A stretch of 64,000 nucleotides of DNA from Streptomyces sp. NBC_00250 (GCF_036192275.1 NZ_CP108088.1:6635501-6699500); one strand, 5' to 3'. Positions 47,092 to 57,302 are shown, counted from the first letter of the stretch. The notes: generated by a model from the letters alone, not told the origin. Translations and numbers: made by a program.

Positions 47092-47925
47092 ATGGTGGCG
47101 AAGAAGACCGCCGCGAAGAGGACCTCGGCCGCCGGTTCCACCGGTTCGGCCGAGGTCGCCAAGGACGTGGCCGGGAAGAAGACGACGGTCGCCGGGAAGC
47201 CGGTCGACCATCACACGGTCGCGAAGACCCCCCTGAAGAAGACCCCCGCCGAGAAGACCGTCGCGAAGAAGGCCGCCGTGAAGAAGACCGCTGGGAAGAA
47301 GGCGGTCGCCGGCACATCGGTCGCCGCGGAGCCGGACGCGGGGGAAACGGTCGCCCCGAAGGCCGCCGCCGGGAAGACGCCCGCCAAGAAGGCAGTGGCG
47401 AAGAAGGCGGCCGCCAAGAAGGCGCCCGCCGCGAAGAAGCAGACAGGAGCCAGGACGGTGGCAGCGAAGAAGACCGCGGGTGGCGTCACGACCGCCGGGG
47501 ACGAGGCCGCCGTGCCTCCCGCCCGTACCGGCGAGCTCGCGGTGCGTCCCGGCGAGGATCCCTGGACCCCGGCCGAGGTCACCGAGGCCCGTAACGAGCT
47601 CCAGTCCGAGGTGCTGCGGCTCCGCAGCGAGCTGGCGCACTCCCAGGAGGAGCTCACCGGCCTCATGCGGGACTCGGGCGACGGCGCCGGGGACGACCAG
47701 GCCGACACCGGCACCAAGAACATCACGCGCGAGCACGAGCTGGCCCTCGCGGCCAACGCCCGGGAGATGCTGGAACAGACCGAGCACGCCCTGGAACGGC
47801 TCGACGCGGGCACGTACGGCCTCTGTGAGGTGTGCGGGAAGCCGATCGGCAAGGCGCGGATGCAGGCCTTCCCGCGGGCCACGCTCTGCGTCGAGGACAA
47901 GCAGCGACAGGAGCGGCGCGGCTGA
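47092..47925 (+). CDS. Histone H1-like/TraR-DksA zinc-finger fusion protein
   Basis: A 277-residue two-part protein. Residues 1-140 are Lys/Ala-rich with repeats such as [18 protein letters not shown], like the H1-like tails of actinobacterial HupS proteins, and should bind DNA. Residues ~155-275 are a TraR/DksA domain with a coiled coil ([27 protein letters not shown]) and a zinc-ribbon with Cys245, Cys248 and Cys266. The fourth ligand position is Asp269 (LCVED) where E. coli DksA has Cys. The usual DksA coil-tip DxxDxA motif is not obvious. Function unknown, possibly nucleoid or RNA polymerase associated. ATG 47092 after GAAGGGG. Confidence 0.9.
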   Translation: MVAKKTAAKRTSAAGSTGSAEVAKDVAGKKTTVAGKPVDHHTVAKTPLKKTPAEKTVAKKAAVKKTAGKKAVAGTSVAAEPDAGETVAPKAAAGKTPAKKAVAKKAAAKKAPAAKKQTGARTVAAKKTAGGVTTAGDEAAVPPARTGELAVRPGEDPWTPAEVTEARNELQSEVLRLRSELAHSQEELTGLMRDSGDGAGDDQADTGTKNITREHELALAANAREMLEQTEHALERLDAGTYGLCEVCGKPIGKARMQAFPRATLCVEDKQRQERRG

Positions 47926-48005
47926 CGATCTCGGCTGCCGGTCTCGTACGCCTGTGCCGTACCCTCGGGGCACGGTCAGGCATCGAGGTCGAGGGATTCA
48001 CTCAC

Positions 48006-48629
48006 GTGGCAGAGGCGGAGCGCATCATCGGTACGCCGGATTCAGCAGGGGCCGAGGAGCCGGCCGCCTCCGACGAGACGGTGGCCGCCGACGGGTCGGC
48101 CGCGCCCGACGACGGTACGGCCGCTCCCGAGGAGCGGCCCCGGGGCAGGCGCAGGATCGTCGCCCTGTTCGTCGTGGCCGTCCTCGCCTACCTGCTCGAC
48201 CTGGGCAGCAAGATGCTCGTGGTCGCCAAGCTGGAGGGCCACGAGCCGATCGAGGTGATCGGCGATCTGCTGCGCTTCGACGCCATCCGGAACCCGGGTG
48301 CGGCGTTCGGCATGGGCGAGGCCTTCACGATCATCTTCACCTGCATCGCCGCCGCCGTGATCGTCGTGATCATCCGGCTGGCGCGGAAGCTCTACAGCCT
48401 GCCCTGGGCCATCGCGCTCGGGCTGCTGCTCGGCGGTGCGCTGGGCAACCTCACCGACCGGATCTTCCGCTCGCCGGGCGTCTTCGAGGGCGCGGTCGTC
48501 GACTTCATCGCCCCCGCGCACTTCGCCGTCTTCAACCTGGCCGACTCGGCGATCGTCTGCGGCGGCATCCTCATCGTGATCCTGTCGTTCCGGGGCCTGG
48601 ACCCCGACGGCACCGTCCACAAGGACTGA
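48006..48629 (+). CDS. lspA: Lipoprotein signal peptidase (signal peptidase II)
   Basis: A 207-residue membrane aspartyl protease that removes signal peptides from prolipoproteins. An acidic ~45-residue cytoplasmic N-terminus precedes four helices. Conserved motifs are [47 protein letters not shown] and [15 protein letters not shown], the latter two carrying the catalytic Asp residues. I chose GTG 48006, with GAGGGA about 10 bases upstream. It follows the zinc-finger gene by 80 bp and is probably cotranscribed. Confidence 0.95.
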   Translation: MAEAERIIGTPDSAGAEEPAASDETVAADGSAAPDDGTAAPEERPRGRRRIVALFVVAVLAYLLDLGSKMLVVAKLEGHEPIEVIGDLLRFDAIRNPGAAFGMGEAFTIIFTCIAAAVIVVIIRLARKLYSLPWAIALGLLLGGALGNLTDRIFRSPGVFEGAVVDFIAPAHFAVFNLADSAIVCGGILIVILSFRGLDPDGTVHKD

Positions 48630-48657
48630 ATCCCGGGCGGGCCGGATCTCGCCGGAA

Positions 48658-48691
48658 GCCTTGCCCGGACGGAGTACCTCCCGGGCAAGGC
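48658..48691 (+). terminator. Hairpin between lspA and the pseudouridine synthase
   Basis: GCCTTGCCCGG pairs perfectly with CCGGGCAAGGC across 12 bases. It overlaps the candidate -10 CATACT of the next gene, so it may both end the lspA message and shape the downstream promoter. Confidence 0.6.
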
Positions 48692-48702
48692 ATACTCGAC
48701 GA

Positions 48703-49644
48703 GTGAGTACGAGTCCCGAGATCCGCACGCTGCCCGTTCCCGATGGCCTGGAGGGCGAGCGCGTCGACGCCGCCATCGCCCGTATGTTCGGGTTCTCCCG
48801 TACGAAGGCGGCCGAGCTGGCCGCCGCAGGGAAGGTCCAGGTCGACGGCTCCGTCGTCGGCAAGTCCGAGCGGGTGAGCGGCGGCGCGTGGCTCGAGGTC
48901 GAGATGCCGGGCGCGGCCGCGCCCGTGCAGATCGTCGCCGAGCCCGTCGAGGGCATGGAGATCATCCATGACGACGACGACATCGTCGTGATCATGAAGC
49001 CGATCGGTGTCGCCGCGCACCCCAGCCCCGGCTGGACCGGCACCACGGTCATCGGCGGCCTCGCCGCCGCCGGGTACCGCATCTCCACCTCCGGCGCCGC
49101 CGAGCGTCAGGGCATCGTGCACCGCCTCGACGTCGGCACCTCCGGTCTGATGGTGGTCGCCAAGTCGGAGTACGCGTACACCTCGCTCAAGCGCCAGTTC
49201 AAGGAGCGCGTGGTCGACAAGCGCTACCACGCGCTGGTGCAGGGCCACCCCGACCCGATGAGCGGCACCATCGACGCCCCCATCGGCCGGCACCCGAACC
49301 ACGACTACAAGTGGGCGGTCACCGCCGACGGCAAGGCCTCCGTCACGCACTACGACCTCATCGAGGCGTACCGCTCGGCCTCGCTGCTCGACATCAAGCT
49401 GGAGACGGGCCGCACCCACCAGATCCGGGTGCACATGTCCGCCCACCGCCACCCCTGCGTCGGCGACCTCACCTACGGCGCCGACCCGACGATCGCCAAG
49501 CGTCTCGGCCTGACCCGGCAGTGGCTGCACGCCGTCCGCCTCGGCTTCGAGCACCCGGGCGACGGCTCCTGGGTCGAGTTCGCCAGCACCTACCCCGAGG
49601 ACCTCCAGAAGGCCCTGGACCGGATCGCGGCGGAGAGCCAGTGA
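48703..49644 (+). CDS. RluD-type 23S rRNA pseudouridine synthase
   Basis: A 313-residue RluA/RluD-family enzyme. An N-terminal S4 RNA-binding domain ([32 protein letters not shown]) precedes the catalytic domain with the active Asp in [18 protein letters not shown] and the C-terminal [23 protein letters not shown]. The start is GTG 48703. No ribosome site is present, but CATACT at 48691-48696 is 6 bases upstream, so the message is probably leaderless. The following GNAT gene overlaps its stop. Confidence 0.93.
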   Translation: MSTSPEIRTLPVPDGLEGERVDAAIARMFGFSRTKAAELAAAGKVQVDGSVVGKSERVSGGAWLEVEMPGAAAPVQIVAEPVEGMEIIHDDDDIVVIMKPIGVAAHPSPGWTGTTVIGGLAAAGYRISTSGAAERQGIVHRLDVGTSGLMVVAKSEYAYTSLKRQFKERVVDKRYHALVQGHPDPMSGTIDAPIGRHPNHDYKWAVTADGKASVTHYDLIEAYRSASLLDIKLETGRTHQIRVHMSAHRHPCVGDLTYGADPTIAKRLGLTRQWLHAVRLGFEHPGDGSWVEFASTYPEDLQKALDRIAAESQ

Positions 49645-50108
49645 CCGCCGCGTACAGCGTCCGTGAGGCGCTGGGCCCCGAGGACCGCGAGGCCTGCTTC
49701 GCGGTCCGCCGCGAGGTCTTCGTGGTGGAGCAGGGCGTTCCGCAGGAGCTGGAGTACGACACGTACGACGCGACCGCCGTGCACGTGCTCGCGGTGCGCG
49801 AGGACGGGCTGCCGCTGGGCACCGGCCGGCTTCTCTTCGGGGCGGACGCGGTCGGCAAGACCGGCGCCGACGTCTCGGTGGGCTCGCTCGGCCGGCTCGC
49901 GGTCTCCGAGGCCGCGCGCGGGCTCGGTGTCGGCGCGGCGCTCGTGCGGGGCATCGAGGACGTGGCGCGCGAGCGCGGTCTGACCGCCGTCGACCTGCAC
50001 GCGCAGACCCACGCGCTCGGCTTCTACGAGCGACTCGGCTACGAGGCGTACGGCCCCGAGTTCCCGGACGCGGACATGCCGCACCGGGCGATGAGGCGCT
50101 CGCTGTAG
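49641..50108 (+). CDS. GNAT-family N-acetyltransferase
   Basis: A 155-residue single-domain acetyltransferase resembling the ElaA/YjcF group. It has [21 protein letters not shown] near the N-terminus, the acetyl-CoA loop [23 protein letters not shown], and the C-terminal [25 protein letters not shown] start overlaps the pseudouridine synthase stop (GTGA), so the two are coupled. The substrate is unknown. Confidence 0.9.
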   Translation: MTAAYSVREALGPEDREACFAVRREVFVVEQGVPQELEYDTYDATAVHVLAVREDGLPLGTGRLLFGADAVGKTGADVSVGSLGRLAVSEAARGLGVGAALVRGIEDVARERGLTAVDLHAQTHALGFYERLGYEAYGPEFPDADMPHRAMRRSL

Positions 50109-50237
50109 GACCTCCGCGCCACCGACGGCGTCCCCTACCCCCTGTAGCACCCGCCTGCCCCCCGTAGCACCCGCCGCGCGCCGGTGCACACAGGGGGCAG
50201 TCGCTGTTAAAACGGACATACGTGGCAGGGTGTGGCC

Positions 50238-51824
50238 GTGGATCAATTGGCCCTGTTGTTCTTGCTGCTGCTCGGCGCCCTGCTCACCGTCCCCCTCGGT
50301 GACCGGCTCGGACTGCCCGCGCCCGTCCTGATGACCCTCATCGGGATCGCGCTGGCCCTCCTGCCGTTCGTGCCGAACGTCGAGGTCCCGCCGGAGCTCA
50401 TCCTCCCGCTGGTGCTGCCGCCGCTCCTCTACGCGTCCGTGCAGCGCACCTCCTGGCGTCAGTTCGCGGCCAACAAGCGGCCGATCTTCCTGCTCGCGGT
50501 CGCCCTGGTGTTCGTCACCACGGCCGCCGTGGGCGCGGTCGCGCACGCGCTCGTGCCCGGACTTCCGCTGGCCGCGGCGATCGCGCTCGGTGCCCTCGTC
50601 GCACCGCCCGACCCGGTCGCGGCGACCGCCGTCGCCGGCTCGCTCGGGCTGCCGCGGCGGCTCGTGTCGATCCTGGAGGGCGAGGGACTCTTCAACGACG
50701 TGACCGCGATCGTGCTCTACCACGTGGCCATCGCCGCGGCCGTCAGCGGCTCCTTCTCCTGGCCCGAGGCGGTCGGCCAGCTCTTCCTCTCCGCCGTGGT
50801 CGCCCTGGTCCTCGGCCTGGCGCTCGGCTGGTTCGCCAACAAGCTCATCGGGTTCCTGAGCGACGCCACCCTGCAGACCGGCCTCACCCTCCTCGTGCCC
50901 TTCGTGAGCTACGTCCTCGCCGAGGAGCTGCACGGCTCGGGCGTCCTCGCCGTCCTGGTCACGGCCCTCTTCCTCGCCGAGCACGCGGCCGACGCCGACG
51001 ACGTCATGGGCCGTCTCGCCGGTCAGACCTTCTGGCAGATCGTCGACACCCTCGTCACCGGCATCGCCTTCGGTCTCATCGGCCTCGAACTCGTGCATGT
51101 CTTCGGGGTGGCGGAGGGGCGCGGCTGGCAGATGCTCGACTGGGGCGCCGCCGTCGTCGGGGTGGTCGTCGGCGTCCGGCTGCTGTGGCTGCTGCCGGCC
51201 ACCTGGCTCGCGAAACGGCTGCACACCCGCCGGGACGTCGACGAGGAGATCCCGACGAGCTGGCGGGAGACCATCGTCATGTGGTGGGCGGGGATGCGCG
51301 GCGTGGCCTCGGTGGCGCTCGCGCTCGCCATCCCGCTCCGGACCGACGACGGCTCGCCCTTCCCCGGCCGCGACGAGATCGTCTTCATCGCCTTCTGCGT
51401 GATCATCGCCACTCTCGTCGTCCAGGGCCTCACCCTGCCCTGGCTGGTGAAGCGGCTCGGCGTGCGGGCCGACGCGGACGCCGAGCGGGCCCTTGAACGG
51501 GATCTCGCCATCCGCGCCGCGAAGGCCGCCAGGCGCAGGCTCAAGGAGATCGAGGAGGTCGAGGAGCTGCCCGAGGAGGTCCAGGAGCGGCTGCTGCGCG
51601 GGGCGTACGACATCGGGGCGCGGATCAGTCCGGACATGGTCGACGAGGAGCGGCGGGCCGCGTTCGTCGAGCGGACGAAGCGGTTCAAGGCGGTGCAGCG
51701 GATCCAGCGGGAGCTGATGTCGGCCGCCCGGCACGAGGTGCTCTCGGCCCGCAGCGAGCCGGGCGCCGATCCGGAGGTGGTGGACCGGGTGCTGCGGCAT
51801 CTGGACGTGCGCAGCATGCGGTGA
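50238..51824 (+). CDS. Na+/H+ antiporter, CPA1/NhaP type
   Basis: A 528-residue cation/proton exchanger with about 12 membrane helices. The ion-binding signature ALVAPPDPVAATAVAGSLGLP and ILEGEGLFNDVTAIVLYHVA are clear, as is GMRGVASVALALAIPL. A charged cytoplasmic C-terminus of ~110 residues contains a helical EIEEVEELPEEVQERLL segment. I chose GTG 50238 because AGGG at 50227-50230 fits it; GTG 50232 would be too close. It stands alone. Confidence 0.93.
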   Translation: MDQLALLFLLLLGALLTVPLGDRLGLPAPVLMTLIGIALALLPFVPNVEVPPELILPLVLPPLLYASVQRTSWRQFAANKRPIFLLAVALVFVTTAAVGAVAHALVPGLPLAAAIALGALVAPPDPVAATAVAGSLGLPRRLVSILEGEGLFNDVTAIVLYHVAIAAAVSGSFSWPEAVGQLFLSAVVALVLGLALGWFANKLIGFLSDATLQTGLTLLVPFVSYVLAEELHGSGVLAVLVTALFLAEHAADADDVMGRLAGQTFWQIVDTLVTGIAFGLIGLELVHVFGVAEGRGWQMLDWGAAVVGVVVGVRLLWLLPATWLAKRLHTRRDVDEEIPTSWRETIVMWWAGMRGVASVALALAIPLRTDDGSPFPGRDEIVFIAFCVIIATLVVQGLTLPWLVKRLGVRADADAERALERDLAIRAAKAARRRLKEIEEVEELPEEVQERLLRGAYDIGARISPDMVDEERRAAFVERTKRFKAVQRIQRELMSAARHEVLSARSEPGADPEVVDRVLRHLDVRSMR

Positions 51825-51910
51825 GGGGCGGGCGGCGTCAGATGGGGAGGCGGTCGACCCGGCGGGCGGTGGGGCCGGAGTCAAGTGGGCCGGGTGGCAG
51901 GATGGGACGC

Positions 51911-52480
51911 ATGGACATCATGCTCTTCCACTCGGCCTACGGGCTGACCCCTTCCGTCGAGGCCGCTGCCGAGCGGCTCCGTGCCGCCGGGCACCAGGTC
52001 TGGACCCCGGACCTCTACGGGGGCCGGACGGTCGGGACGGTCGAGGAGGGTGTGGCGCTCCGGGACGAGATCGGCAAGGACGAGCTGCTGAAGCGGGCGG
52101 TGCTCGCCGCCGCCCCGTACTCCGAGCGCGGCCTGGTCTACATGGGTCTCTCCCTCGGGGCCTCGATCGCGCAGACGCTGGCGCTCGGGGACGAGAAGGC
52201 GCGCGGGCTGCTGCTCTTCCACGGCACCTCGGACCTCGCGGAGACGGCCTCGGTGGACGAGCTGCCGGTGCAGCTGCACGTGGCCGATCCCGACCCGTTC
52301 GAGACGCACGACTGGCTGTCCTCCTGGTACCTCCAGATGCGCAAGGCCGGGGCGGACGTGGAGATCTACCGCTACCCGGGCGCGGGGCACGTGTACACGG
52401 ACCCGGAGCTGCCCGACTGGGACGAGGAGGCGGCCGAGCGGACCTGGTCGGTGGCGCTGGGCTTCGTCGAGGGGCTGTAG
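51911..52480 (+). CDS. Dienelactone hydrolase-family protein
   Basis: A 189-residue alpha/beta-hydrolase. The nucleophile elbow is YMGLSLGAS, so the nucleophile is Ser rather than the Cys of classical dienelactone hydrolases. The His region is YPGAGHVYTDPELPDWDEEAAERTW and the acid region is LPVQLHVADPDPFETHDW. It begins at ATG 51911 with a CAGGAT 8 bases upstream and no good ribosome site, so it is possibly leaderless. The substrate is unknown. Confidence 0.88.
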   Translation: MDIMLFHSAYGLTPSVEAAAERLRAAGHQVWTPDLYGGRTVGTVEEGVALRDEIGKDELLKRAVLAAAPYSERGLVYMGLSLGASIAQTLALGDEKARGLLLFHGTSDLAETASVDELPVQLHVADPDPFETHDWLSSWYLQMRKAGADVEIYRYPGAGHVYTDPELPDWDEEAAERTWSVALGFVEGL

Positions 52481-52487
52481 GAACGGG

Positions 52488-52521
52488 GTGTGGCCCCCGG
52501 GGAGTTCCCCGGGGGCCACAC
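52488..52521. terminator. Bidirectional terminator
   Basis: GTGTGGCCCCCGGGGA pairs with TCCCCGGGGGCCACAC with a minimal loop, between the convergent hydrolase and metalloprotease genes. Confidence 0.9.
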
Positions 52522-52540
52522 CTGTGTCCGAGACGTTCCG

Positions 52541-53548
52541 TCAGCCGCGGTACGCCGTCCAGTAGTCGTTCATCCGGGTCACCTGGCCGGAAGTGAACTG
52601 GTACATGCAGGCGTCGTACGTGTAGTCCATGAAGTTGTGGATCGGGTCCACACCGGCCTTGTTGGTGCAGGTGTCACGGCCGGTCGGGCACTCGTAGGCG
52701 GGGCTCTTCTCGGCGGGGGTGTCGGCCACGCCGTCACCGCTGCCGCTGCAGCCGCCCTGGAAGGTGTGGTAGAGGCCCATCCAGTGGCCGACCTCGTGGG
52801 TCGCGGTGTCGCCCTGGTTGTAGTTGGCCGCGGAGCCGCCCGGGAGCGAGGCGTCGAGGACGACGACACCGTCCATGGACGGGTTCGAGGCGTACGAGGA
52901 CGGGAAGGTCGCCCAGCCGAGGAGGCCGCCGCCCAGGTTGGCCGTGTAGAAGTTCAGCGCGCCCGCGCCGCCCTTGCGGAGGGTCTGCTTCATCTGCTTC
53001 TCGGCGGTGGAGCCGGAGGACAGGTTGTACCAGGACGCGTTGTCCGTGTAGTCGGTCGCGGCGAGCGTGAACTGGAAGTTGGAGTTCACGTTGCCGGTGC
53101 CCTGGCCCGCGTAGGCCGCGTTCAGGACGTTCATCTGGCTGGTGATCGCGGCCGCGGAGAGCTTGCCCGTCGTACCGGAGTGGATGACGTGGAAGTAGAC
53201 CGGGATGTTCACCACCGCGGCGGCTCTGCCGGCGGAGGCGCCGAGGCGGGCCTCGGAACGGGCCGCGGACAGCTTCTTCTTGAAGTCGGCGTCCATGGCC
53301 GCGGCCTTGGCGGCGGTGACCTCGTTCGGCTCGGCGGCGTGGCCGCCGGCGCCGCGCGCCTTGCGGGCGCCGGAGAGGGCGCCGGCGTCGTCCGCGCACT
53401 CCTCGACGGAGGCGCCGGCCAGGGTGGCGGTGGTGGTTCCGCTCGCGACCGGGGCGGAGAGGGGGGCCAGGGCCAGGGTTCCGGCCATGACGGCCGTACC
53501 GAGCATCCGACGTGACATACGCGGGGATATACGGGCAAGAGCACGCAT
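52541..53548 (-). CDS. Secreted M43-family zinc metalloprotease
   Basis: A 335-residue protein. A signal peptide ([24 protein letters not shown]) is followed by a ~75-residue propeptide-like region and a protease domain starting near [13 protein letters not shown]. The catalytic metzincin motif [13 protein letters not shown] (HExxHxxGxxH) is complete and is followed by Cys-containing loops ([19 protein letters not shown]) and the Met-turn [11 protein letters not shown], matching the M43B pappalysin-like group. It starts at ATG 53548 after GAGGAG. It is likely an extracellular protease; the substrate is unknown. Confidence 0.93.
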   Translation of the reverse strand: MRALARISPRMSRRMLGTAVMAGTLALAPLSAPVASGTTTATLAGASVEECADDAGALSGARKARGAGGHAAEPNEVTAAKAAAMDADFKKKLSAARSEARLGASAGRAAAVVNIPVYFHVIHSGTTGKLSAAAITSQMNVLNAAYAGQGTGNVNSNFQFTLAATDYTDNASWYNLSSGSTAEKQMKQTLRKGGAGALNFYTANLGGGLLGWATFPSSYASNPSMDGVVVLDASLPGGSAANYNQGDTATHEVGHWMGLYHTFQGGCSGSGDGVADTPAEKSPAYECPTGRDTCTNKAGVDPIHNFMDYTYDACMYQFTSGQVTRMNDYWTAYRG

Positions 53549-53865
53549 GGTGACTCCTCGTGGGGGGTGGGGGGAGGAACTTCCTCCGCCACGCCGGGGA
53601 GATTACGCGTCCATGTCAGCCACTGTTGAGGAGTGATCAAGCCCAATCATTCGTGGGGCAATTCGGGTCATCGGGAAGAAATTCTTGTGCCGTTTCCGGA
53701 GTTTGAGACGCCGACGTAACAGGCGAGGTGACAGAGGCGGGTGGTGTGTCCGGATTCGATCTCCAAAACCGGCCACCCGCCGTAGCGATGTGATCTCCCG
53801 TTAACAGAAGGGATCATGGCTGAAAATCGCCGTTAGGGCGTCATCGCGGTGTCACGGGGGAACTT
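53549..53865. other. 317-bp spacer upstream of the metalloprotease
   Basis: This less GC-rich gap lies between phoD (downstream end) and the metalloprotease start. It includes AT-richer stretches (GATCAAGCCCAATCATTCG; GTTAACAGAAGGGATCATGGC) likely to hold the metalloprotease promoter. A TTGATC on the minus strand near 53633 could be a -35, but no good -10 fits. No gene was found. Confidence 0.4.
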
Positions 53866-55515
53866 TCAGCGAACCGGCTGGTACACCCGCTCGACACGCT
53901 GCGTTCCGCTCAGCGTCCGGTAGGAGCGCGCCCAGGCCGTCGTCGCGTCCGGGTCCGCCTTGTCGGAGACCGTGTAGTAGTCCATCTGCGAGCGCTCGGC
54001 GGTCACGTCCAGCACCCCGTAGCCGTGGTGGTCCATGTCCACCCACTTCACATGCCGGTTGGCGGCCTTGACGGCTCCGGCGGCCACCACCGAGAGCGTC
54101 CCCGGGGCCACGTGCAGCATGTCGTCCAGGTTGTCCGAGGTCACCGAGGTGACCACGAACTCGGTCGCGGCGGACGCCGAGAACGGATACGTGGCCGCCT
54201 TCACCGGCACGTCGTTGGCCCAGGCCATGTGGATGTCGCCGGTCAGGAAGACCGTGTTGCGGATCGCCCGCGAGGTGAGGTGCGCGAGCAGCTCCTTGCG
54301 GTCGTCCGTGTACCCGTCCCACTGGTCGACGTTGACCGCGAGCCCCTCCTTCGGCAGGCCCATCAACTCGGCGAGCGGCTCCAGGAGGTGGGCGGGCAGG
54401 GCCCCGAAGGCGACCGGCGAGATCATCACCGAGGTGCCGACCAGCTGCCAGGTCGCGTCCGAGCCCGCGAGCCCGGACTTGAGCCAGTCGAGCTGGGCGC
54501 GGCCCGCGATGCTCCGTTCCGGGTCGTCGACCGACCCGCTGCCCGTCTTCGCCGGGGCGGAGCGGAAGGAGCGCAGGTCGAGCAGGTGCAGATCGGCCAG
54601 CTTGCCGAAGCGCAGCCGCCGGAAGACCGTGCCCTCGGTGGAGGTGCGGACCGGCATCCACTCGAAGTAGGCCTGCTTGGCCGCGGCGACCCGGGCCGCC
54701 CAGTCGCCCTCGGCGCCCGGGGTGTGGTTCTCGGCCCCGCCCGACCAGGCGTCGTTGGCGAACTCGTGGTCGTCCCAGATGGCGACGACCGGGTGGGCCG
54801 CGTGCAGCGCCTGGAGGTCGGCGTCCGTCTTGTAGTGGCCGTGCCGGGTGCGGTAGTCGGCGAGCGAGACGATCTCGTGGCGCGGCTCGTGCTGCCGGAC
54901 CGTGTACTTCGCCTCGGGGTAGGTGCCGCTGCCGTACTCGTAGACGTAGTCGCCGAGGTGGAGGATCGCGTCCAGGTCGGCGCGGGAGGCGAGGTGGCGG
55001 TACGCCGAGAAGTGGCCGGCCTCCCAGTTGGCGCAGGAGACCACGCCGAAGCGGACACCGGGCGCGGCGGCATCGGCGGCCGGAGCCGTACGGGTGCGTG
55101 CGGTGGGGGAGACGGTGGAGCCCGCGGTGAAGCGGAACCAGTAGGCGGTGGCCGGGCGCAGGCCCCGGACGTCCGCCTTCACGGTGTGGTCGGAACCGGC
55201 GCTCGCGGTGGTCGTGCCGGAGGCCACGACCCGCGCGAAGGCGCGGTCCTCGGCGAGCTCCCAGCCGACCTGGAGGTCCGGGCCGAGGCCGGAACCGGGC
55301 ACGGCTTCGGGTGTGGGGGTGACGCGCGTCCAGAGCAGGACGCCGTCGGGCAGCGGGTCGCCGGAGGCGACGCCGTGGAGGAACGCGGGTGCCCCGGGGG
55401 CCGCGTGGGCCGTGGAGGCCGCGCCGAGAAGGGCGGGCGCGGCGACGGCGGTGACGGCGGCGGCCTTGACGACCGTGCGCCGACTGGGGGCAGGAGATAT
55501 GAAACGACTGGTCAC
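53866..55515 (-). CDS. phoD: Tat-exported alkaline phosphatase D
   Basis: A 549-residue metallophosphodiesterase/phosphatase. The N-terminus carries a twin-arginine signal ([28 protein letters not shown]). A fibronectin-like N-domain (residues ~45-140) leads to the PhoD catalytic domain with [32 protein letters not shown] and [12 protein letters not shown], which hold the metal ligands. It acts outside the cell to release phosphate. Relatives are PhoP-controlled, but I do not see a clear PHO box in the 203 bp upstream. Confidence 0.95.
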   Translation of the reverse strand: MTSRFISPAPSRRTVVKAAAVTAVAAPALLGAASTAHAAPGAPAFLHGVASGDPLPDGVLLWTRVTPTPEAVPGSGLGPDLQVGWELAEDRAFARVVASGTTTASAGSDHTVKADVRGLRPATAYWFRFTAGSTVSPTARTRTAPAADAAAPGVRFGVVSCANWEAGHFSAYRHLASRADLDAILHLGDYVYEYGSGTYPEAKYTVRQHEPRHEIVSLADYRTRHGHYKTDADLQALHAAHPVVAIWDDHEFANDAWSGGAENHTPGAEGDWAARVAAAKQAYFEWMPVRTSTEGTVFRRLRFGKLADLHLLDLRSFRSAPAKTGSGSVDDPERSIAGRAQLDWLKSGLAGSDATWQLVGTSVMISPVAFGALPAHLLEPLAELMGLPKEGLAVNVDQWDGYTDDRKELLAHLTSRAIRNTVFLTGDIHMAWANDVPVKAATYPFSASAATEFVVTSVTSDNLDDMLHVAPGTLSVVAAGAVKAANRHVKWVDMDHHGYGVLDVTAERSQMDYYTVSDKADPDATTAWARSYRTLSGTQRVERVYQPVR

Positions 55516-55718
55516 GGGCAGTCAGATTACTGGCGGGTATGGTGGGTTGGGAGCCTATTACCCGAAGTTCGTCGGACCTTTGCCCCGAGGTCGCGACGGA
55601 TCCGCGTACGAGCCCCTTCCCGGCGCGTGCCCCAGCCCCGGATGCTGTCCTCCGGCCCCTGACCCGCCGCCGTGGGGCGGCCGGGCCAGGGGGCGGCGAA
55701 AGGCGGGTGCGCCGGCCG

Positions 55719-56534
55719 TCAGCCCTTCAGCGCCGTGTCGATCGCCGTGGTGAACTCGGCCGGCGTCATCGGCGGGTTGTCGGAGCCCGCAACCGTCACC
55801 GGCTTGCCGTCCATCTTCAGGCTCGGGGTGCCGGTCACGCCGCTCTCGTCGAAGGCCTTCGACATCTTCATCGCCCAGGCGTCGAACGTGCCGTTCTCGA
55901 CGTTCTTCCTGAACTCGGCGTTGCCCTTGAGGGCCGGTACCGAGTCCGCCACCTTCAGCAGGTAGGAGTCCTTGGCGAACTTGTCGTCGTTCTCCTCGGG
56001 GTGGAAGTCCGCCGAGTACAGCGCTCCCTTGTACTTCAGGAAGGCGTCGGGGCTCACGTTCAGGGCCGCGCCGAGTGCCGAGAGGGCGTTCTTCGAGCCC
56101 TCGCCCGTGGCGGCGTCGTCGATGAAGGTGGCACCGACGTACTTGATCTTGTACTTGCCGGCCTCGACGTCCTTCTCGACCGTGGCGCCCACGGACTGCT
56201 CGAAGGTCGCGCAGACCGGGCAGCGCGAGTCCTCGTACAGCTCCAGGGTCTTCTTCGCGGACGACTTGCCGACGACGACGGTCGTGCCGTTCGTGCCCGT
56301 GGTGTTCTTCGGGGCGGTCACGGTGGTCGCCTTCGCCGCTTCCTCCCACTGGGAGGGCTTGTTCGACTGGACCACGGCGTAGCCGATGCCGCCGGCGGCG
56401 GCCAGGACGGCCACGGCCGAGACGCCGACGACGAGCTGGCGGCGCGCCCGGTCCTTCTTCGCCTGCTGCTCGCGCTCGACGCGCAGACGCTCGCGGGCGG
56501 CAGCCTTGTTGGCCTGGTTGTTGCGTGCACTCAT
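55719..56534 (-). CDS. Membrane-anchored DsbA-like thioredoxin-fold protein
   Basis: A 271-residue protein. A Lys/Arg/Glu-rich cytoplasmic N-terminus precedes one membrane helix (LVVGVSAVAVLAAAGGIGYAVV, about residues 34-55) and an extracellular thioredoxin fold with CPVC in YEDSRCPVCATFEQ (near residue 105) and the cis-Pro loop GVTGTPSLKMDG. This matches actinobacterial DsbA-type oxidoreductases that introduce or correct disulfides in exported proteins. ATG 56534 follows GGAG. The multi-spanning protein at 56598 is 63 bp upstream in the same operon and may be a redox partner. Confidence 0.92.
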   Translation of the reverse strand: MSARNNQANKAAARERLRVEREQQAKKDRARRQLVVGVSAVAVLAAAGGIGYAVVQSNKPSQWEEAAKATTVTAPKNTTGTNGTTVVVGKSSAKKTLELYEDSRCPVCATFEQSVGATVEKDVEAGKYKIKYVGATFIDDAATGEGSKNALSALGAALNVSPDAFLKYKGALYSADFHPEENDDKFAKDSYLLKVADSVPALKGNAEFRKNVENGTFDAWAMKMSKAFDESGVTGTPSLKMDGKPVTVAGSDNPPMTPAEFTTAIDTALKG

Positions 56535-56597
56535 GATCGTGATCTCCGTGGGAATGAGGAGGAAAGGGGGAACCGCGTGCCTGTGTGCTTGCGCTGC

Positions 56598-57302
56598 TCA
56601 GACGAGAGCGAAGCTCGGGCACGGCGGTCCACGCCGTCCCACGGAGTGCGTGAGGAGCCGGTTGCGGGAGGCCCCGGGCCGTCCCGCGGGCCGCCCGGCG
56701 CGCCGCGGCGCCGGACCACCGGTACGGAAGAAGGCCGCCACCAGGAGCAGCGGCCGGAACGCGAAGGCCGACACCGCGCCGAGCAGCCGGGCGAGCGCCC
56801 GCTCCCCGCCGCGCAGCCAGACCGCCGCGAAGAGCCCGACGCCCACGTGCGCCAGGAGCAGCAGCCAGGGCAGCGCCGGGTCGGGGGAGTCGAGCAATGC
56901 GGCCGCGGTGCCGCTCTCGGGGGCCGCCACTCCGGGCAGCGGGCTTCCCACGGCGCCGCCGCAGAACACGTCCACACCCACCGCGCGCAGCGAACCGGCG
57001 ACCGGCCCGCCGGCAGCGCCGTAACAGATCACCTGACCGCTGGTGAAGAGCGTGTCGGCCGCCAGCTCCAGCGGGACGAGGAGCCCGGCGATGGGGCCGA
57101 GGCCCCGCTCGCGGCCGGCCAGGGCGTACGCCACGGCGAAGACGCCGACCGCGACGGGGGCGACCGTCCCGAGCGGCAGCGGCACGCGGGAGAGCAGCAC
57201 GTGGGACGCCACGGACAGCGTCACGACCAGTGCCGTGAAGAACGCCGCCCGCAGCGCCCTCAGCTGCGTCCCTGCCATGTCCATCGTCGGCGAGTCTCCC
57301 AT
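56598..57302 (-). CDS. Multi-spanning membrane protein of unknown function
   Basis: A 234-residue protein with about five hydrophobic segments (FFTALVVTLSVASHVLL; VAPVAVGVFAVAYALAG; LGPIAGLLVPLELAADTLF; WLLLLAHVGVGLFAAVWL; LLGAVSAFAFRPLLLVAAFF) and a basic Pro/Arg-rich C-terminal tail. Two Cys residues lie in likely extracellular parts (GQVICYG and VDVFCGG), which may form a disulfide or exchange electrons with the DsbA-like partner next door. I cannot assign a family. The start is ATG 57302; ATG 57284 is also possible. Confidence 0.8.
   Translation of the reverse strand: MGDSPTMDMAGTQLRALRAAFFTALVVTLSVASHVLLSRVPLPLGTVAPVAVGVFAVAYALAGRERGLGPIAGLLVPLELAADTLFTSGQVICYGAAGGPVAGSLRAVGVDVFCGGAVGSPLPGVAAPESGTAAALLDSPDPALPWLLLLAHVGVGLFAAVWLRGGERALARLLGAVSAFAFRPLLLVAAFFRTGGPAPRRAGRPAGRPGASRNRLLTHSVGRRGPPCPSFALV

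Noticed and set aside
55516..55718. PHO box upstream of phoD
   Set aside because: I looked for the direct repeats of the GTTCACC type that bind PhoP and did not find a convincing pair on either strand.
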